Source of the DNA: Streptomyces albidochromogenes
GTDB taxonomy: Bacteria; Actinomycetota; Actinomycetes; Streptomycetales; Streptomycetaceae
DNA length: 39,064 nt
Reading direction: 5' to 3'
NCBI RefSeq assembly: GCF_005981925.1
Contig: NZ_VBVX01000020.1
Location: forward strand, 1 to 39,064
Shown here: positions 8,234-16,224 of the stretch, in pieces
How the letters are laid out: the number at the start of each line of letters is the position of its first letter
Position numbering within the stretch: the first letter of the stretch is position 1
Translations under genes and position numbers: made by a program
Notes under the pieces: model-generated
What the model was told of the DNA's origin: nothing
Database searches by the model: none
Seen by the model: the letters and a program-made list of their open reading frames with translations, nothing else

Positions 8234-9724
8234 CTACCGCCGCGCCGTACCGGCTTGGGCCGACGTCTTGGCCGCCTCGGTGCGCCAGTCCGGGTGCCCG
8301 GGCATCGGCGGCGTCTTCTTCCCGTACAGCCACTCCTTGAAGAAGGCGGTCAGGTCCCGGCCCGCGACCTCCGACGCCAGGTTCGTGAAGTCGGCTGTCG
8401 TCGCGCTGGCGTCGCGGTGGTCACGGACCCAGCGGCGCTCCAGCTGACCGAAGGCCTCCTTGCCGATCTCCTGGCGCAGCGCGTACAGCACCAGGGCGCT
8501 GCCGTCGTAGACGACCGGCCTGAAGATGCTGATCTTCTTGCCCGGCGCGGGACCGCGGGGAGCGGCGGGCGGCCCGCCCTGGGCCCGCATGGCGTCCGAC
8601 TGCGCGTACGCCTGGCGCATCCTCGCCTCCAGCGGACGCTTGGCGTGGTCCTCGGCGTACCGGGCCTCGTACCAGGTGGCGTGCCCTTCGTTGAGCCACA
8701 GGTCGGACCAGGTGCGCGGCGAGACGCTGTTGCCGAACCACTGGTGCGCCAGCTCGTGCACCATGATCGACTCGACGTACCAGGCGGGCAGGTCGGAACG
8801 GGTGAACAGGGACCGCTCGAAGAGCGACAGCGTCTGGGTCTCCAGCTCGAAGCCGGTCTCGGCGTCGGCGACGAGCAGCCCGTACGCCTCCAGCGGGTAG
8901 CGGCCGATCTGCCGCTCCATCCACTCCAGCTGCGCCGGTGTCTTCTTCAGCCACGGTTCGAGCCGCGTCCGGTCGGCGGTGGGCACGACGTCGCGTACGG
9001 GAAGGCCGTTCGGCCCGTTCCTGCGCACGACGGTCGACCGGCCGAGCGACACCTGGGCGAGCTCGGTCGCCATGGGGTGGCGGGTCCGGTACGTCCAGGT
9101 GGCGCCGCCCGCGGCCTTCCCGGCCTCTCCCACGGGCAGTCCGTTGGCGACTGCCGTGACGCCTCGGGGAGCGGTGACGCGGAACGTGAAGAGCGCCTTG
9201 TCGGCGGGGTGGTCGTTGCACGGGAACACCCGGTGCGCCGCGTCGGCCTGGTTCGCCATGGCCAGTCCGTCGCGCGTGCGCACCCAGCCCCCGTCCGGGC
9301 CCTCCTTGGGCTGGGGGTCGCTGGTGTGCCGGACGGTGATGCGCAGCGGCCACCCCTCGTGGACCGGCGCGCCGGGGGTGACGATCAGGTCCTCCCCCGC
9401 CGTCTCGAACGCCGCTCGCTCGCCGTTCACCTCGACCGACGCGACGGCGCCGCGCGAGAAGTCCAGGTTGACGCGGTCGAGCCGCTCCGTGGCCACCGCG
9501 TCGATCTTCGTGACGGCGTCCAGGGGCTTGCTGTTGCTTCCGGAGTACGTGAAGGAGATGTCGTACGCGCGCACGTCGTATCCGGGGTTCCCCAGGTGCG
9601 GGAACAGCGGATCGCCGATGCCGAGCGCCACCGGTGGGGCGGGGGCGGGCACGGTCGCGGCGACGAGGGTGGCCGCTGCGGCGGCCAGCAGGGCGGCACG
9701 CAGGCGCCTGGAGGTGATCAGCAT
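8234..9724 (-). CDS. Secreted M1-family-like metallopeptidase
   Basis: This 496-residue exported zinc peptidase has an N-terminal signal peptide (basic SRRLR, then an Ala/Leu core to about residue 27). The beta-rich N domain is followed by a thermolysin-like catalytic domain: HELAH at 323-327 and the third zinc ligand E346 in WLNEGHATW. The exopeptidase GAMEN motif of classic aminopeptidase N is replaced by GFELETQ (291-297), a form I associate with short actinobacterial M1 relatives, so substrate end-recognition may differ. At about 500 residues it lacks the long C-terminal helical domain of aminopeptidase N. ATG 9724 is the only start that keeps the whole signal peptide. It lies between rshA and hflX with gaps of 147 and 219 bp and may be transcribed on its own. 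Confidence 0.88.
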   Translation of the reverse strand: MLITSRRLRAALLAAAAATLVAATVPAPAPPVALGIGDPLFPHLGNPGYDVRAYDISFTYSGSNSKPLDAVTKIDAVATERLDRVNLDFSRGAVASVEVNGERAAFETAGEDLIVTPGAPVHEGWPLRITVRHTSDPQPKEGPDGGWVRTRDGLAMANQADAAHRVFPCNDHPADKALFTFRVTAPRGVTAVANGLPVGEAGKAAGGATWTYRTRHPMATELAQVSLGRSTVVRRNGPNGLPVRDVVPTADRTRLEPWLKKTPAQLEWMERQIGRYPLEAYGLLVADAETGFELETQTLSLFERSLFTRSDLPAWYVESIMVHELAHQWFGNSVSPRTWSDLWLNEGHATWYEARYAEDHAKRPLEARMRQAYAQSDAMRAQGGPPAAPRGPAPGKKISIFRPVVYDGSALVLYALRQEIGKEAFGQLERRWVRDHRDASATTADFTNLASEVAGRDLTAFFKEWLYGKKTPPMPGHPDWRTEAAKTSAQAGTARR

Positions 9725-9871
9725 GGCCTACCGCTATCAGCGCCGTAAGGGGCCGCCGTGACGGCACGCGTGGTTCCCACTCGAAAGAGCGGCGCGTTCG
9801 ATCAGGCGGAGGCCCGGCCGGGCCGGCCGGTGTCCGGGCGGGTCGTCGCCCGCCCGGCGGCGCCGGCCGCG

Positions 9872-11995
9872 TCAGGCCGTGGCGGGACGCTGGGCGCGGC
9901 TCACGTCGTACACGCCGGGCACTTCGCGCATCGCGCGCATCAGCGCGGGCAGCTGCGCGGCGTCGGGGAGCCGGAGCGTGTACGTGTGCCGTACGCGCTG
10001 CTCGCTCGGCGGTTCGACGGTGGCCGAGACGACCGCCGCGCCCGCGGTGGCGATGGCCTCCGTGAGGTCCGCGAGGAGCCGCGGGCGGCCGAACGACTCG
10101 GCGACCAGCGTGACCTTGCAGCCGCCGGTGTCCAGCCAGCGCACGCCGACCGGCTCCCTCCCGCGCGACCGCATCCGTCCCACCGCCGGGCACTCCTCGC
10201 GGTGCACGGTGACCGCGCCGCCGCGCACCGCGAAGCCCGTGACGGCGTCCGGCGGTACGGGCGTGCAGCAGCCGGCGAGCCGTACGGTCGCGTCCGGCAG
10301 GTCCACGACGGCGTTGCCGGCGATGCGGCGCACCAGCGTGCCCACGCCGGAGGCCCGGCCGCCCGCTCCCCCGTGCGGCCGCGGCTCCGGCGGCCGGCCG
10401 GTGGCTCCCGCCGGGGCGGGCACCTCGGTCTGCGGGTGGGCGGAGAGCCAGCCGGTGATCGCGATGCGCGCGGCGGGCGTACGGGCGTGGTCGAGCCACT
10501 CGGGCAGGGGGCCGGAGCCGATGTCGTGGGCGAGGAGGGGCTGGACCGTGTCACCGTCGCTCAGCACCGTACTGAGCGTCGCCAGGCGGCCGTTGACCCG
10601 TGCGCCGATGCACCGGTGCGCCGCCTCGCCGTACTGCGCGTACGCGGCGTCCACGCAGCTGGCGCCGGCCGGCAGGCCCAGCGTGCCGCCGTCGGAGCGG
10701 AAGACGGTGATCTCCCGGTCCTCGGCGAGGTCCGCGCGCAGGGACGTCCAGAAGGTGTCGGGGTCCGGCGTGGACTGCTGCCACTCCAGCAGCCGCGAGA
10801 GCCAGCCGGGCCGGGTGGGGTCGGCGCGCACCCCGTCGTCGGCCGTCTCGGCGTCGTCGGTCGGTGCGTACGGGTTGCCCAGGGCGACGACGCCCGCCTC
10901 CGCCACCTTGTGCATCTGGTGCGTGCGGATGAGGATTTCGGCCACCTCGCCGTCCGGGCTGACGACGGCCGTGTGCAGTGACTGGTAGAGGTTGAACTTG
11001 GGCGCCGCGATGAAGTCCTTGAACTCGGAGACGACCGGCGTGAAGCAGGTGTGCAGTTCGCCGAGCACGCCGTAGCAGTCGGCGTCCTCCCCGACGAGGA
11101 CTAGGAGCCGTCCGAAGTCCGTGCCGCGCAGTTCGCCACGTTTCAGCCTGACCCGGTGGACGGAGACGAAGTGGCGTGGCCGGACTAGGACTTCGGCGGA
11201 CAGGCCGGCTTCCCGCAGCACCTTCCTGACCTCTTCGGCGATGACGTTCAGGGGGTCGCCCGTGCCGGCGTCCGCCGCGATGAGCGCGCGGGTGCGCTCG
11301 TACTCCTCGGGGTGGAGGATCGCGAAGACCAGGTCCTCCAGCTCGCTCTTGAGGGCCTGTACGCCGAGCCGTTCGGCGAGCGGGATCAGCACGTCGCGGG
11401 TGACGCGGGCGATCCGGGCCTGCTTCTCGGGGCGCATCACGGTGAGGGTGCGCATGTTGTGCAGCCGGTCGGCGAGCTTGATCGACATGACCCGGACGTC
11501 GTTGCCGGTGGCGACGAGCATCTTGCGGAACGTCTCGGGCTCGGCGGCCGCGCCGTAGTCGACCTTCTCCAGCTTGGTCACGCCGTCGACGAGGAAACAG
11601 ACCTCTTCGCCGAACTCCGACCGGACCTGATCGAGCGTCACGTCGGTGTCCTCGACGGTGTCGTGCAGGAGCGCCGCCGTCAACGTGGTGGTCTCGGCAC
11701 CGAGTTCGGCGAGGATCAGTGTCACGGCCAGCGGATGGGTGATGTACGGCTCGCCGCTCTTGCGCATCTGCCCGCGGTGCGACGACTCGGCCAGGACGTA
11801 CGCCCGGTGCAGGATGCTTAGGTCCGCGTCGGGGTGGTGGGCGCGGTGGGCGTCCGCGACGTGGCCGATCGCGTCGGGCAGCCGGTCGCGCGACGTGGGA
11901 CCGAGCAGGGCGACCCGGCCGATCCTGCGGAGATCGAGCCTGGTGCGGCCACGCCTGCGACTGGTGGCGCCTGGATTGGCGGCCTCTGCACTCAT
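9872..11995 (-). CDS. rshA: RelA/SpoT homologue RshA, long form with altered synthetase site
   Basis: This 707-residue RSH-family protein has HD hydrolase, synthetase, TGS and ACT domains in order. It corresponds to the second long RSH of Streptomyces, called RshA in S. coelicolor. The hydrolase site looks complete: H87, H111-D112, E115-D116 and D176 in KLADRL. The synthetase domain is eroded. The RxKxxxSxxxK signature reads R272-x-R274-xxx-S278-xxx-V282, the Arg two turns after D293 is Leu298, and the RXKD motif reads EFKD (324-327). D293, E353 and YQSLHT are kept. A C-terminal TGCC/GCCTPV-like zinc-finger segment and an ACT domain follow. ATG 11995 is chosen for GGAGGTG just upstream; the frame is open to 12076. 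It probably degrades, senses or weakly makes (p)ppGpp. Confidence 0.9.
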   Translation of the reverse strand: MSAEAANPGATSRRRGRTRLDLRRIGRVALLGPTSRDRLPDAIGHVADAHRAHHPDADLSILHRAYVLAESSHRGQMRKSGEPYITHPLAVTLILAELGAETTTLTAALLHDTVEDTDVTLDQVRSEFGEEVCFLVDGVTKLEKVDYGAAAEPETFRKMLVATGNDVRVMSIKLADRLHNMRTLTVMRPEKQARIARVTRDVLIPLAERLGVQALKSELEDLVFAILHPEEYERTRALIAADAGTGDPLNVIAEEVRKVLREAGLSAEVLVRPRHFVSVHRVRLKRGELRGTDFGRLLVLVGEDADCYGVLGELHTCFTPVVSEFKDFIAAPKFNLYQSLHTAVVSPDGEVAEILIRTHQMHKVAEAGVVALGNPYAPTDDAETADDGVRADPTRPGWLSRLLEWQQSTPDPDTFWTSLRADLAEDREITVFRSDGGTLGLPAGASCVDAAYAQYGEAAHRCIGARVNGRLATLSTVLSDGDTVQPLLAHDIGSGPLPEWLDHARTPAARIAITGWLSAHPQTEVPAPAGATGRPPEPRPHGGAGGRASGVGTLVRRIAGNAVVDLPDATVRLAGCCTPVPPDAVTGFAVRGGAVTVHREECPAVGRMRSRGREPVGVRWLDTGGCKVTLVAESFGRPRLLADLTEAIATAGAAVVSATVEPPSEQRVRHTYTLRLPDAAQLPALMRAMREVPGVYDVSRAQRPATA

Positions 11996-12057
11996 GGGCA
12001 CCTCCGGCAGCGTCGACCGGCGGTGGACGGGTGGACCCGCGTCCCGGCCGGTGCTTG

Positions 12058-12063
12058 ATGCTA
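12058..12063 (-). promoter_or_regulatory. Candidate -10 element for rshA
   Basis: On the minus strand TAGCAT occurs about 63 bases upstream of the rshA start, with a GACTGC-like -35 about 18 bases before it. The -10 fits well but the -35 is weak, so this is only a suggestion. Confidence 0.25.
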
Positions 12064-12180
12064 CCGAGCCCACCACGCCCCGCAGTCCCGCTCTCGCTCA
12101 GCGTGAACCGGATCACCCATTCGAGCGAAGCTGCGGGTGGTGCCCGTTTCCTGCTGGTCGTAGGGCCGTGGGGCTGGTGC

Positions 12181-13065
12181 CTACGGGTGCCCGGCGAGCC
12201 GGCCGGCGTCGAAGACTCCCTCGGCGAGGATCACCGCGGGCCCGGTCATCTCGACGGCCCCGTCGGGCCGCTCGGTGATCACCAGGCGGCCGCCGGGGAG
12301 GTCCACGGCGTACGCCACGGGCTCACCGGTGACGGCGGGGTCGGCGCCGTCCCTGCGGGCCGCGGCGACGGCCACGGCGCAGGCTCCCGTGCCGCAGGAG
12401 CGGGTCTCGCCCGAGCCGCGCTCGTGCACGCGCATGGCGACGTGGCGCGGGCCGCGGTCGACGACGAACTCGACGTTGACACCGTCGGGGTACGCGGCGG
12501 CGGGGCTGAAGGGCGGGGCGGTGTGCAGATTCCCGGCGTGGCCCAGGTCGTCGACGAAGGCGACGGCGTGCGGGTTGCCCATGTTCACGTTGCGGGCGGG
12601 CCACGAGCGGTCGCCCACGGAGACCGTGACCTCGCCCTCGGGCAGGACTGCCCGGCCCATGGAGACGGTGATGTCACCGGCCTCGCCGTCGGCTCCGGCC
12701 TTGGCGATGTGCACCTGCTTGACGCCGCCGCGGGTGGCGACGGCCAGGTCGCCCTCGCCGACCAGGCCGGCGCGCTGGAGGTAGCGGGCGAAGACGCGCA
12801 CGCCGTTGCCGCACATCTCCGCGACCGAGCCGTCCGCGTTGCGGTAGTCCATGAACCACTCGGCCGCCTCGGCCATCGACCGGGCGTCGGGGTGCGCGGC
12901 GGACCGCACGACGTGCAGCACGCCGTCGCCGCCGATCCCGGCCCTGCGGTCGCAGAGTGCCGCGACGAGGGAGGCGGGCAGGTCGACGGCGTTGTCCGGG
13001 TCGGGGACGATCACGAAGTCGTTCTCGGTCCCGTGGCCCTTGAGGAAGGCGATCTGCGTGCTCAC
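12181..13065 (-). CDS. dapF: Diaminopimelate epimerase
   Basis: This 294-residue epimerase converts LL- to meso-diaminopimelate. In Streptomyces, whose peptidoglycan uses LL-DAP, the product mainly serves lysine synthesis. The two catalytic cysteines are visible: C85 in MCGNGVRVFARY and C224 in ETRSCGTGACA. Other family landmarks are GTENDFVIV near the start and NMGNPHAVAFVDDL at about 161-173. I prefer GTG 13065 (MSTQIAFLKGHG), which matches the usual Streptomyces N-terminus; an in-frame ATG at 13074 would add three residues. It begins 34 bp after the small membrane protein, so miaA, the membrane protein and dapF may form one transcription unit. A 185-bp gap separates it from rshA. Confidence 0.95.
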   Translation of the reverse strand: MSTQIAFLKGHGTENDFVIVPDPDNAVDLPASLVAALCDRRAGIGGDGVLHVVRSAAHPDARSMAEAAEWFMDYRNADGSVAEMCGNGVRVFARYLQRAGLVGEGDLAVATRGGVKQVHIAKAGADGEAGDITVSMGRAVLPEGEVTVSVGDRSWPARNVNMGNPHAVAFVDDLGHAGNLHTAPPFSPAAAYPDGVNVEFVVDRGPRHVAMRVHERGSGETRSCGTGACAVAVAAARRDGADPAVTGEPVAYAVDLPGGRLVITERPDGAVEMTGPAVILAEGVFDAGRLAGHP

Positions 13066-13099
13066 GGCGTCCATCGTACGGGCCGGGTACGACAGCCGG

Positions 13100-13537
13100 T
13101 CAGCGGAGGCGGGCCACGCGCCAGACGGCCAGGGCGACGAGGCCGGCGCCCACGACGACGTACAGCGCGATCATCCGCCAGTCCGGGCGTTTGCCCGACT
13201 CCCGGGACGGCAGGCCGGGCCAGGTGTGTCCCACGCGGCGGGCGGCCATCATGCCCCAGCCGGCGGCGCAGCAGCTGATCAGCAGTCCCAGCATGGCGAC
13301 GACCGCTCCGCCGTCGCCGAACTCGAAGGCCAGGGGGAAGGCGAACATCAGGGAACCCATGGCGGCGAGTCCCACGATCGGCGCGAGCTGCCAGATCCGC
13401 AGGCGTCGCTGCGGGCGCAGCTCGACCTCGACCTCGGGGCCCGTGGCACTTCCGGGCGCCCCGTCCTGCTCGTCGGGCCCGTCGGGGCTCAACCGGTCCG
13501 GTTCGTCCTGCGTCGTGTCACGAGGGCCGGCTTCCAT
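13100..13537 (-). CDS. Small integral membrane protein, function unknown
   Basis: This 145-residue protein has an acidic, Pro/Asp-rich cytoplasmic N-terminus of about 45 residues, then three predicted membrane segments: IWQLAPIVGLAAMGSLMFAF, a VVAMLGLLISCCAAGWG segment, and a last one near the C-terminus (MIALYVVVGAGLVALAVW). A basic GKRPDWR loop separates the last two. I do not recognise a named family, but a membrane protein at this place between miaA and dapF is, as I recall, common in Streptomyces. ATG 13537 is chosen because GGGAGG lies eight bases upstream; the frame stays open to 13681. Tight spacing to dapF (34 bp) suggests co-transcription. Confidence 0.8.
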   Translation of the reverse strand: MEAGPRDTTQDEPDRLSPDGPDEQDGAPGSATGPEVEVELRPQRRLRIWQLAPIVGLAAMGSLMFAFPLAFEFGDGGAVVAMLGLLISCCAAGWGMMAARRVGHTWPGLPSRESGKRPDWRMIALYVVVGAGLVALAVWRVARLR

Positions 13538-13643
13538 CGCCACGCGCCCTCCCAACTTGGACTCACTGGTCGATCGAAGCTTGATGATGGCACGGGCCCG
13601 GGCACCGGAATGACGGGCGGAGCGTCCCGATGCCATCACGTGA

Positions 13644-14588
13644 TCAGGCTGTGACCGCTCGTTCGACCAACGCCAGAGCACGACGCGGGAGTTCCGCCCG
13701 GTCGTCGGCGGCGCCGCTGAGCCAGTGCACCCGGGGGTCCCGGCGGAACCAGGAGTCCTGGCGGCGCGCGAAGCGTTTGGTGGCGCGCACGGTCTCGGCG
13801 CGCGCCTCCTCCTCGGTGCACTCCCCCGCCAGCGCGGCCAGCACCTGCTGGTACCCCAGGGCTCGGGCCGCCGTGCGCCCCTCCCTGAGCCCCCGCGCCT
13901 CCAGGGCGCGCACCTCGTCCACGAGGCCCGCTTCCCACATCCGGTCGACCCGTACGGCGATGCGCTCGTCGAGCTCGGGGCGGGCCACGTCGACCCCGAT
14001 CTGAACGGTGTCGTAGACGGAGTCGGGGCCGGGCAGATTGGCCGTGAACGGCTTCCCGGTGATTTCGATCACTTCGAGGGCGCGGACGATGCGCCGGCCG
14101 TTGCTCGGCAGGATCGCGCGCCCCGCGCCGGGGTCGGCGGCGGCGAGCCGGGCGTGCAGGGCTCCGGGGCCGCGCAGTTCCAGTTCCTCCTCCAGGCGGG
14201 CCCGTACGGCCGGGTCCGTGCCGGGGAATTCCAGCGCGTCGATGGCGCCGCGCACGTACAGCCCCGAGCCGCCGACGAGGACGGGCGTACGGCCCACGGC
14301 GAGCAGCCGGTCGATCTCCGCGCGGGCGAGCCGCTGGTACTCCGCGACGCTCGCCGCCTCGGTCACGTCCCAGATGTCGAGGAGGTGGTGCGGGACGCCG
14401 CCGCGCTCCTCGGGCGTCAGCTTGGCGGTGCCGATGTCCATCCCCCGGTAGAGCTGCATGGAGTCGGCGTTGACGACTTCCCCGTCGAAATGCCGGGCGA
14501 GGGTGACGCCCAGATCGGACTTTCCGGCTGCCGTGGGGCCGACAACGGCGATGACCCGCGGTGCGGGAGCTGCAGTTCTCACTCGCAC
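13644..14588 (-). CDS. miaA: tRNA dimethylallyltransferase
   Basis: This 314-residue enzyme transfers the dimethylallyl group to the N6 of A37 in tRNAs reading UNN codons. The P-loop is GPTAAGKS (17-24), followed by DSMQLYRGMDIGTAKLTPEE, the substrate-binding stretch typical of MiaA, then HHLLDIWDV, VGGSGLY, and NGRRIVRALE, the tRNA-contacting helix. Its product is the substrate of MiaB, encoded about 2 kb upstream on the same strand and separated by two small plus-strand genes and a LigB-like gene. The GTG at 14588 is used; a second GTG at 14582 is equally possible since no strong Shine-Dalgarno is visible. Confidence 0.95.
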   Translation of the reverse strand: MRVRTAAPAPRVIAVVGPTAAGKSDLGVTLARHFDGEVVNADSMQLYRGMDIGTAKLTPEERGGVPHHLLDIWDVTEAASVAEYQRLARAEIDRLLAVGRTPVLVGGSGLYVRGAIDALEFPGTDPAVRARLEEELELRGPGALHARLAAADPGAGRAILPSNGRRIVRALEVIEITGKPFTANLPGPDSVYDTVQIGVDVARPELDERIAVRVDRMWEAGLVDEVRALEARGLREGRTAARALGYQQVLAALAGECTEEEARAETVRATKRFARRQDSWFRRDPRVHWLSGAADDRAELPRRALALVERAVTA

Positions 14589-14765
14589 AGTCTCGCAAAC
14601 CCCACGCCCCCTCCCCGAACGAGTTACGTGACGGCACGCGGCCGGGTTCGTTGCCTGTTGCGAGGTTCCGGCCGCCGGTTCACGGACCGGTGCCCCCGGG
14701 CGGTGCGATGAGACGCTCCGGCCGGGCGCGGGATTTCGCCCACACGAGTAAGGTATGGAGCAGAT

Positions 14766-15011
14766 ATGGGCGTTTTTGCACGGTTTAGCCGCAAGTCCAA
14801 GGGAGCCGCTGAGGCGTCAACCGAGGAGGCGAAGGCCGCCACCGGTACGGCCGACACTCCGGAGGAGACCGCCGCGCAGGAGCCGGAAGGCGGGACCGAG
14901 AAGGCCGCCGAGGCTTCCGACGCCGGTGCCGCGGAGAACGTGGAGATTCCCAAGCAGCAGTCCGCGGACGAAGCGGCGGACAACGGGGCCGGAGAGAGCG
15001 CCCGCCAGTAG
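14766..15011 (+). CDS. Small acidic Ala/Glu-rich protein, unknown function
   Basis: This 81-residue protein has a short basic amphipathic N-terminus (MGVFARFSRKSKG) followed by a low-complexity acidic tail rich in Ala, Glu, Thr and Gly, ending VEIPKQQSADEAADNGAGE; most of it is probably disordered. It is a recurrent Streptomyces family, to my memory sometimes mislabelled as a gliding motility protein, with no proven role. ATG 14766 has GGAG five bases upstream, and a TAAGGT at 14748-14753 could be part of its promoter. The next gene begins 25 bp downstream, so the two are likely co-transcribed. Codon use and the conserved IPKQQSA patch argue it is a real gene. Confidence 0.75.
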   Translation: MGVFARFSRKSKGAAEASTEEAKAATGTADTPEETAAQEPEGGTEKAAEASDAGAAENVEIPKQQSADEAADNGAGESARQ

Positions 15012-15036
15012 TCCCCCGACGAAGCGAAGGTGTTCC

Positions 15037-15309
15037 ATGGGCTTCCTGGATTCGTTGAAGGCCAAGCTTGCTCCTGCGAAGGACAAGGTCTCGGACCTCG
15101 CTCAGCAGCACGAGGGCAAGATCGAGCATGGTCTGGACAAGGCCGCCAAGGCGGTCGACACCAAGACCAAGGGCAAGTACAGCAGTCGGATCGAGTCGGG
15201 CACGGGCAAGGCCAAGCATGCCCTGGACCGCATCGCGCACAAGGACGACGGGCCCGGCGGAACCGGAGGCACCGGCACCATGCCGCCGCCTCCCCCTCCG
15301 GCGGTCTGA
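15037..15309 (+). CDS. MT0933-like antitoxin family protein
   Basis: This 90-residue protein begins MGFLDSLKAKLAPAKDKVSDLAQQHEGKI and is Lys/Ala-rich and helical, with a repeated KxxHGLDKAAK / KAKHALDRIAHK pattern, then a Gly/Pro tail ending in a run of six prolines. The pattern matches the Pfam 'MT0933-like antitoxin' family, named for a mycobacterial toxin-antitoxin pair. No adjacent gene looks like a toxin, so the name may mislead here. ATG 15037 has GAAGG six bases upstream. It follows the small acidic gene by 25 bp and is closed by a strong terminator. The helical lysine-rich part resembles stress or nucleic-acid-coating proteins, but that is inference. Confidence 0.8.
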   Translation: MGFLDSLKAKLAPAKDKVSDLAQQHEGKIEHGLDKAAKAVDTKTKGKYSSRIESGTGKAKHALDRIAHKDDGPGGTGGTGTMPPPPPPAV

Positions 15310-15335
15310 CCGGCCTTCCGATCAGCGGCAACGGT

Positions 15336-15372
15336 GGACGGCCGTGGAGCGCTCCTTGCTCCACGGCCGTCC
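15336..15372. terminator. Perfect 15-bp stem terminator
   Basis: Bases 15336-15350 pair without mismatch with 15358-15372 around a 7-nt loop. It lies between the antitoxin-like gene (+) and the convergent LigB-like gene (-), so it can act in both directions. Confidence 0.85.
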
Positions 15373-15415
15373 CCGTGCGTGCGGCGTGCCCGCGCGACGG
15401 GCGGGCACGGCCCCC

Positions 15416-16150
15416 TCAGGACCAGACCGCGACGAAGTAACCGACGCCGTAGGGGTCGTCCTCGTACAGCAGTTGCCCCTGGAGGCCGGCGCCCTCGGCG
15501 GCGCCCGCGAGGACCTGCCAGGGCGCTCGCCCCGCTGCCTTCAGTTCGTACGCCAGATTGCCGTCCAGGGCCGCCAGAGCGGCCGTGTCGGCCGTGCCCA
15601 GGGCCCGCGCCGTCGCGGCGTCGAACCCCTCGGCCCTTTCGTCCAGGTAGCCGGGCGCCTTGAGCGTCCGGCAGGCGCTGCCGTCGCCGAGCACGAGGAG
15701 GGCGACGCGCTCCGCCCGTGCGGCGAGCGTCCGGCCCTCCCGCGCGCACTCCTCACCGGCCAGCCGCTCCCCGACGCGCAGACCCTCCACCCGGGCGTCC
15801 GACCACCGCGCGCGGGAGAGCAGCCAGGCCCCCACCGCGAGCGACGGGGGAAGCTCGTGGCCGGCGGCGCTTCCCGGGACGCCCGGTCGCGGCGTTTCGG
15901 CCGTTCCGAGGAACGTCGCGAAATCCACCCCGAAGCCCTCGAAGCTCCCCCTGGCGCCCTGGGCGTACGTCGCCGTGCCGTCCTGTTCCGCGGAACCGAC
16001 CACGACGAGCAGGTCGGGCCGGGAGGCCGCGAGTACGCCCACCGCGTCCGCGCACGCGTCCCGCGCGGCGGCGAGTTCCGGTGCGGCCCCCGAGGCGACC
16101 TCGGGGACCAGGAGCGGCGGACAGGGGCACACTGCGGCGGCGACAAGCAT
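15416..16150 (-). CDS. Class III extradiol dioxygenase (LigB)-like protein with changed metal site
   Basis: This 244-residue protein has the fold pattern of the LigB/Memo superfamily: an N-terminal AAVCPCPPLLVPEV strand-loop, DLLVVVGSAEQDG, LAVGAWLL, and VALLVLGDGSA. In true extradiol enzymes the first loop carries a metal-binding His (HPPLL type); here the place reads CPCPP. It may bind a different metal or have lost the activity. The start is ATG 16150 because the family begins at MLVAAAV; the open frame extends to 16204 without a better ribosome site. It follows miaB by 74 bp on the same strand and may be co-transcribed. It is a conserved Streptomyces neighbour of miaB in my recollection; the function is unknown. 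Confidence 0.75.
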   Translation of the reverse strand: MLVAAAVCPCPPLLVPEVASGAAPELAAARDACADAVGVLAASRPDLLVVVGSAEQDGTATYAQGARGSFEGFGVDFATFLGTAETPRPGVPGSAAGHELPPSLAVGAWLLSRARWSDARVEGLRVGERLAGEECAREGRTLAARAERVALLVLGDGSACRTLKAPGYLDERAEGFDAATARALGTADTAALAALDGNLAYELKAAGRAPWQVLAGAAEGAGLQGQLLYEDDPYGVGYFVAVWS

Positions 16151-16224
16151 GCCCGGCAGCCTAGTGCCCCGGCGGAATCGGACTCCGGGGCCGCTGCCGG
16201 GCACCTACCCGTGGCGCGTGGCCG

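Noticed and set aside
6518-9748. 1076-codon plus-strand open frame opposite hflX and the M1 peptidase
   Set aside because: Spans two genuine opposite-strand genes and the gap between them; composition is antisense-like.
12160-12186. Weak GTAGG...CCTAC hairpin at the end of dapF
   Set aside because: Only five to six pairs with a long loop; not convincing as a terminator.
13635-13644. ATCACGTGAT palindrome at the miaA stop codon
   Set aside because: Ten bases at a gene end with no regulated gene in the right position; likely chance.
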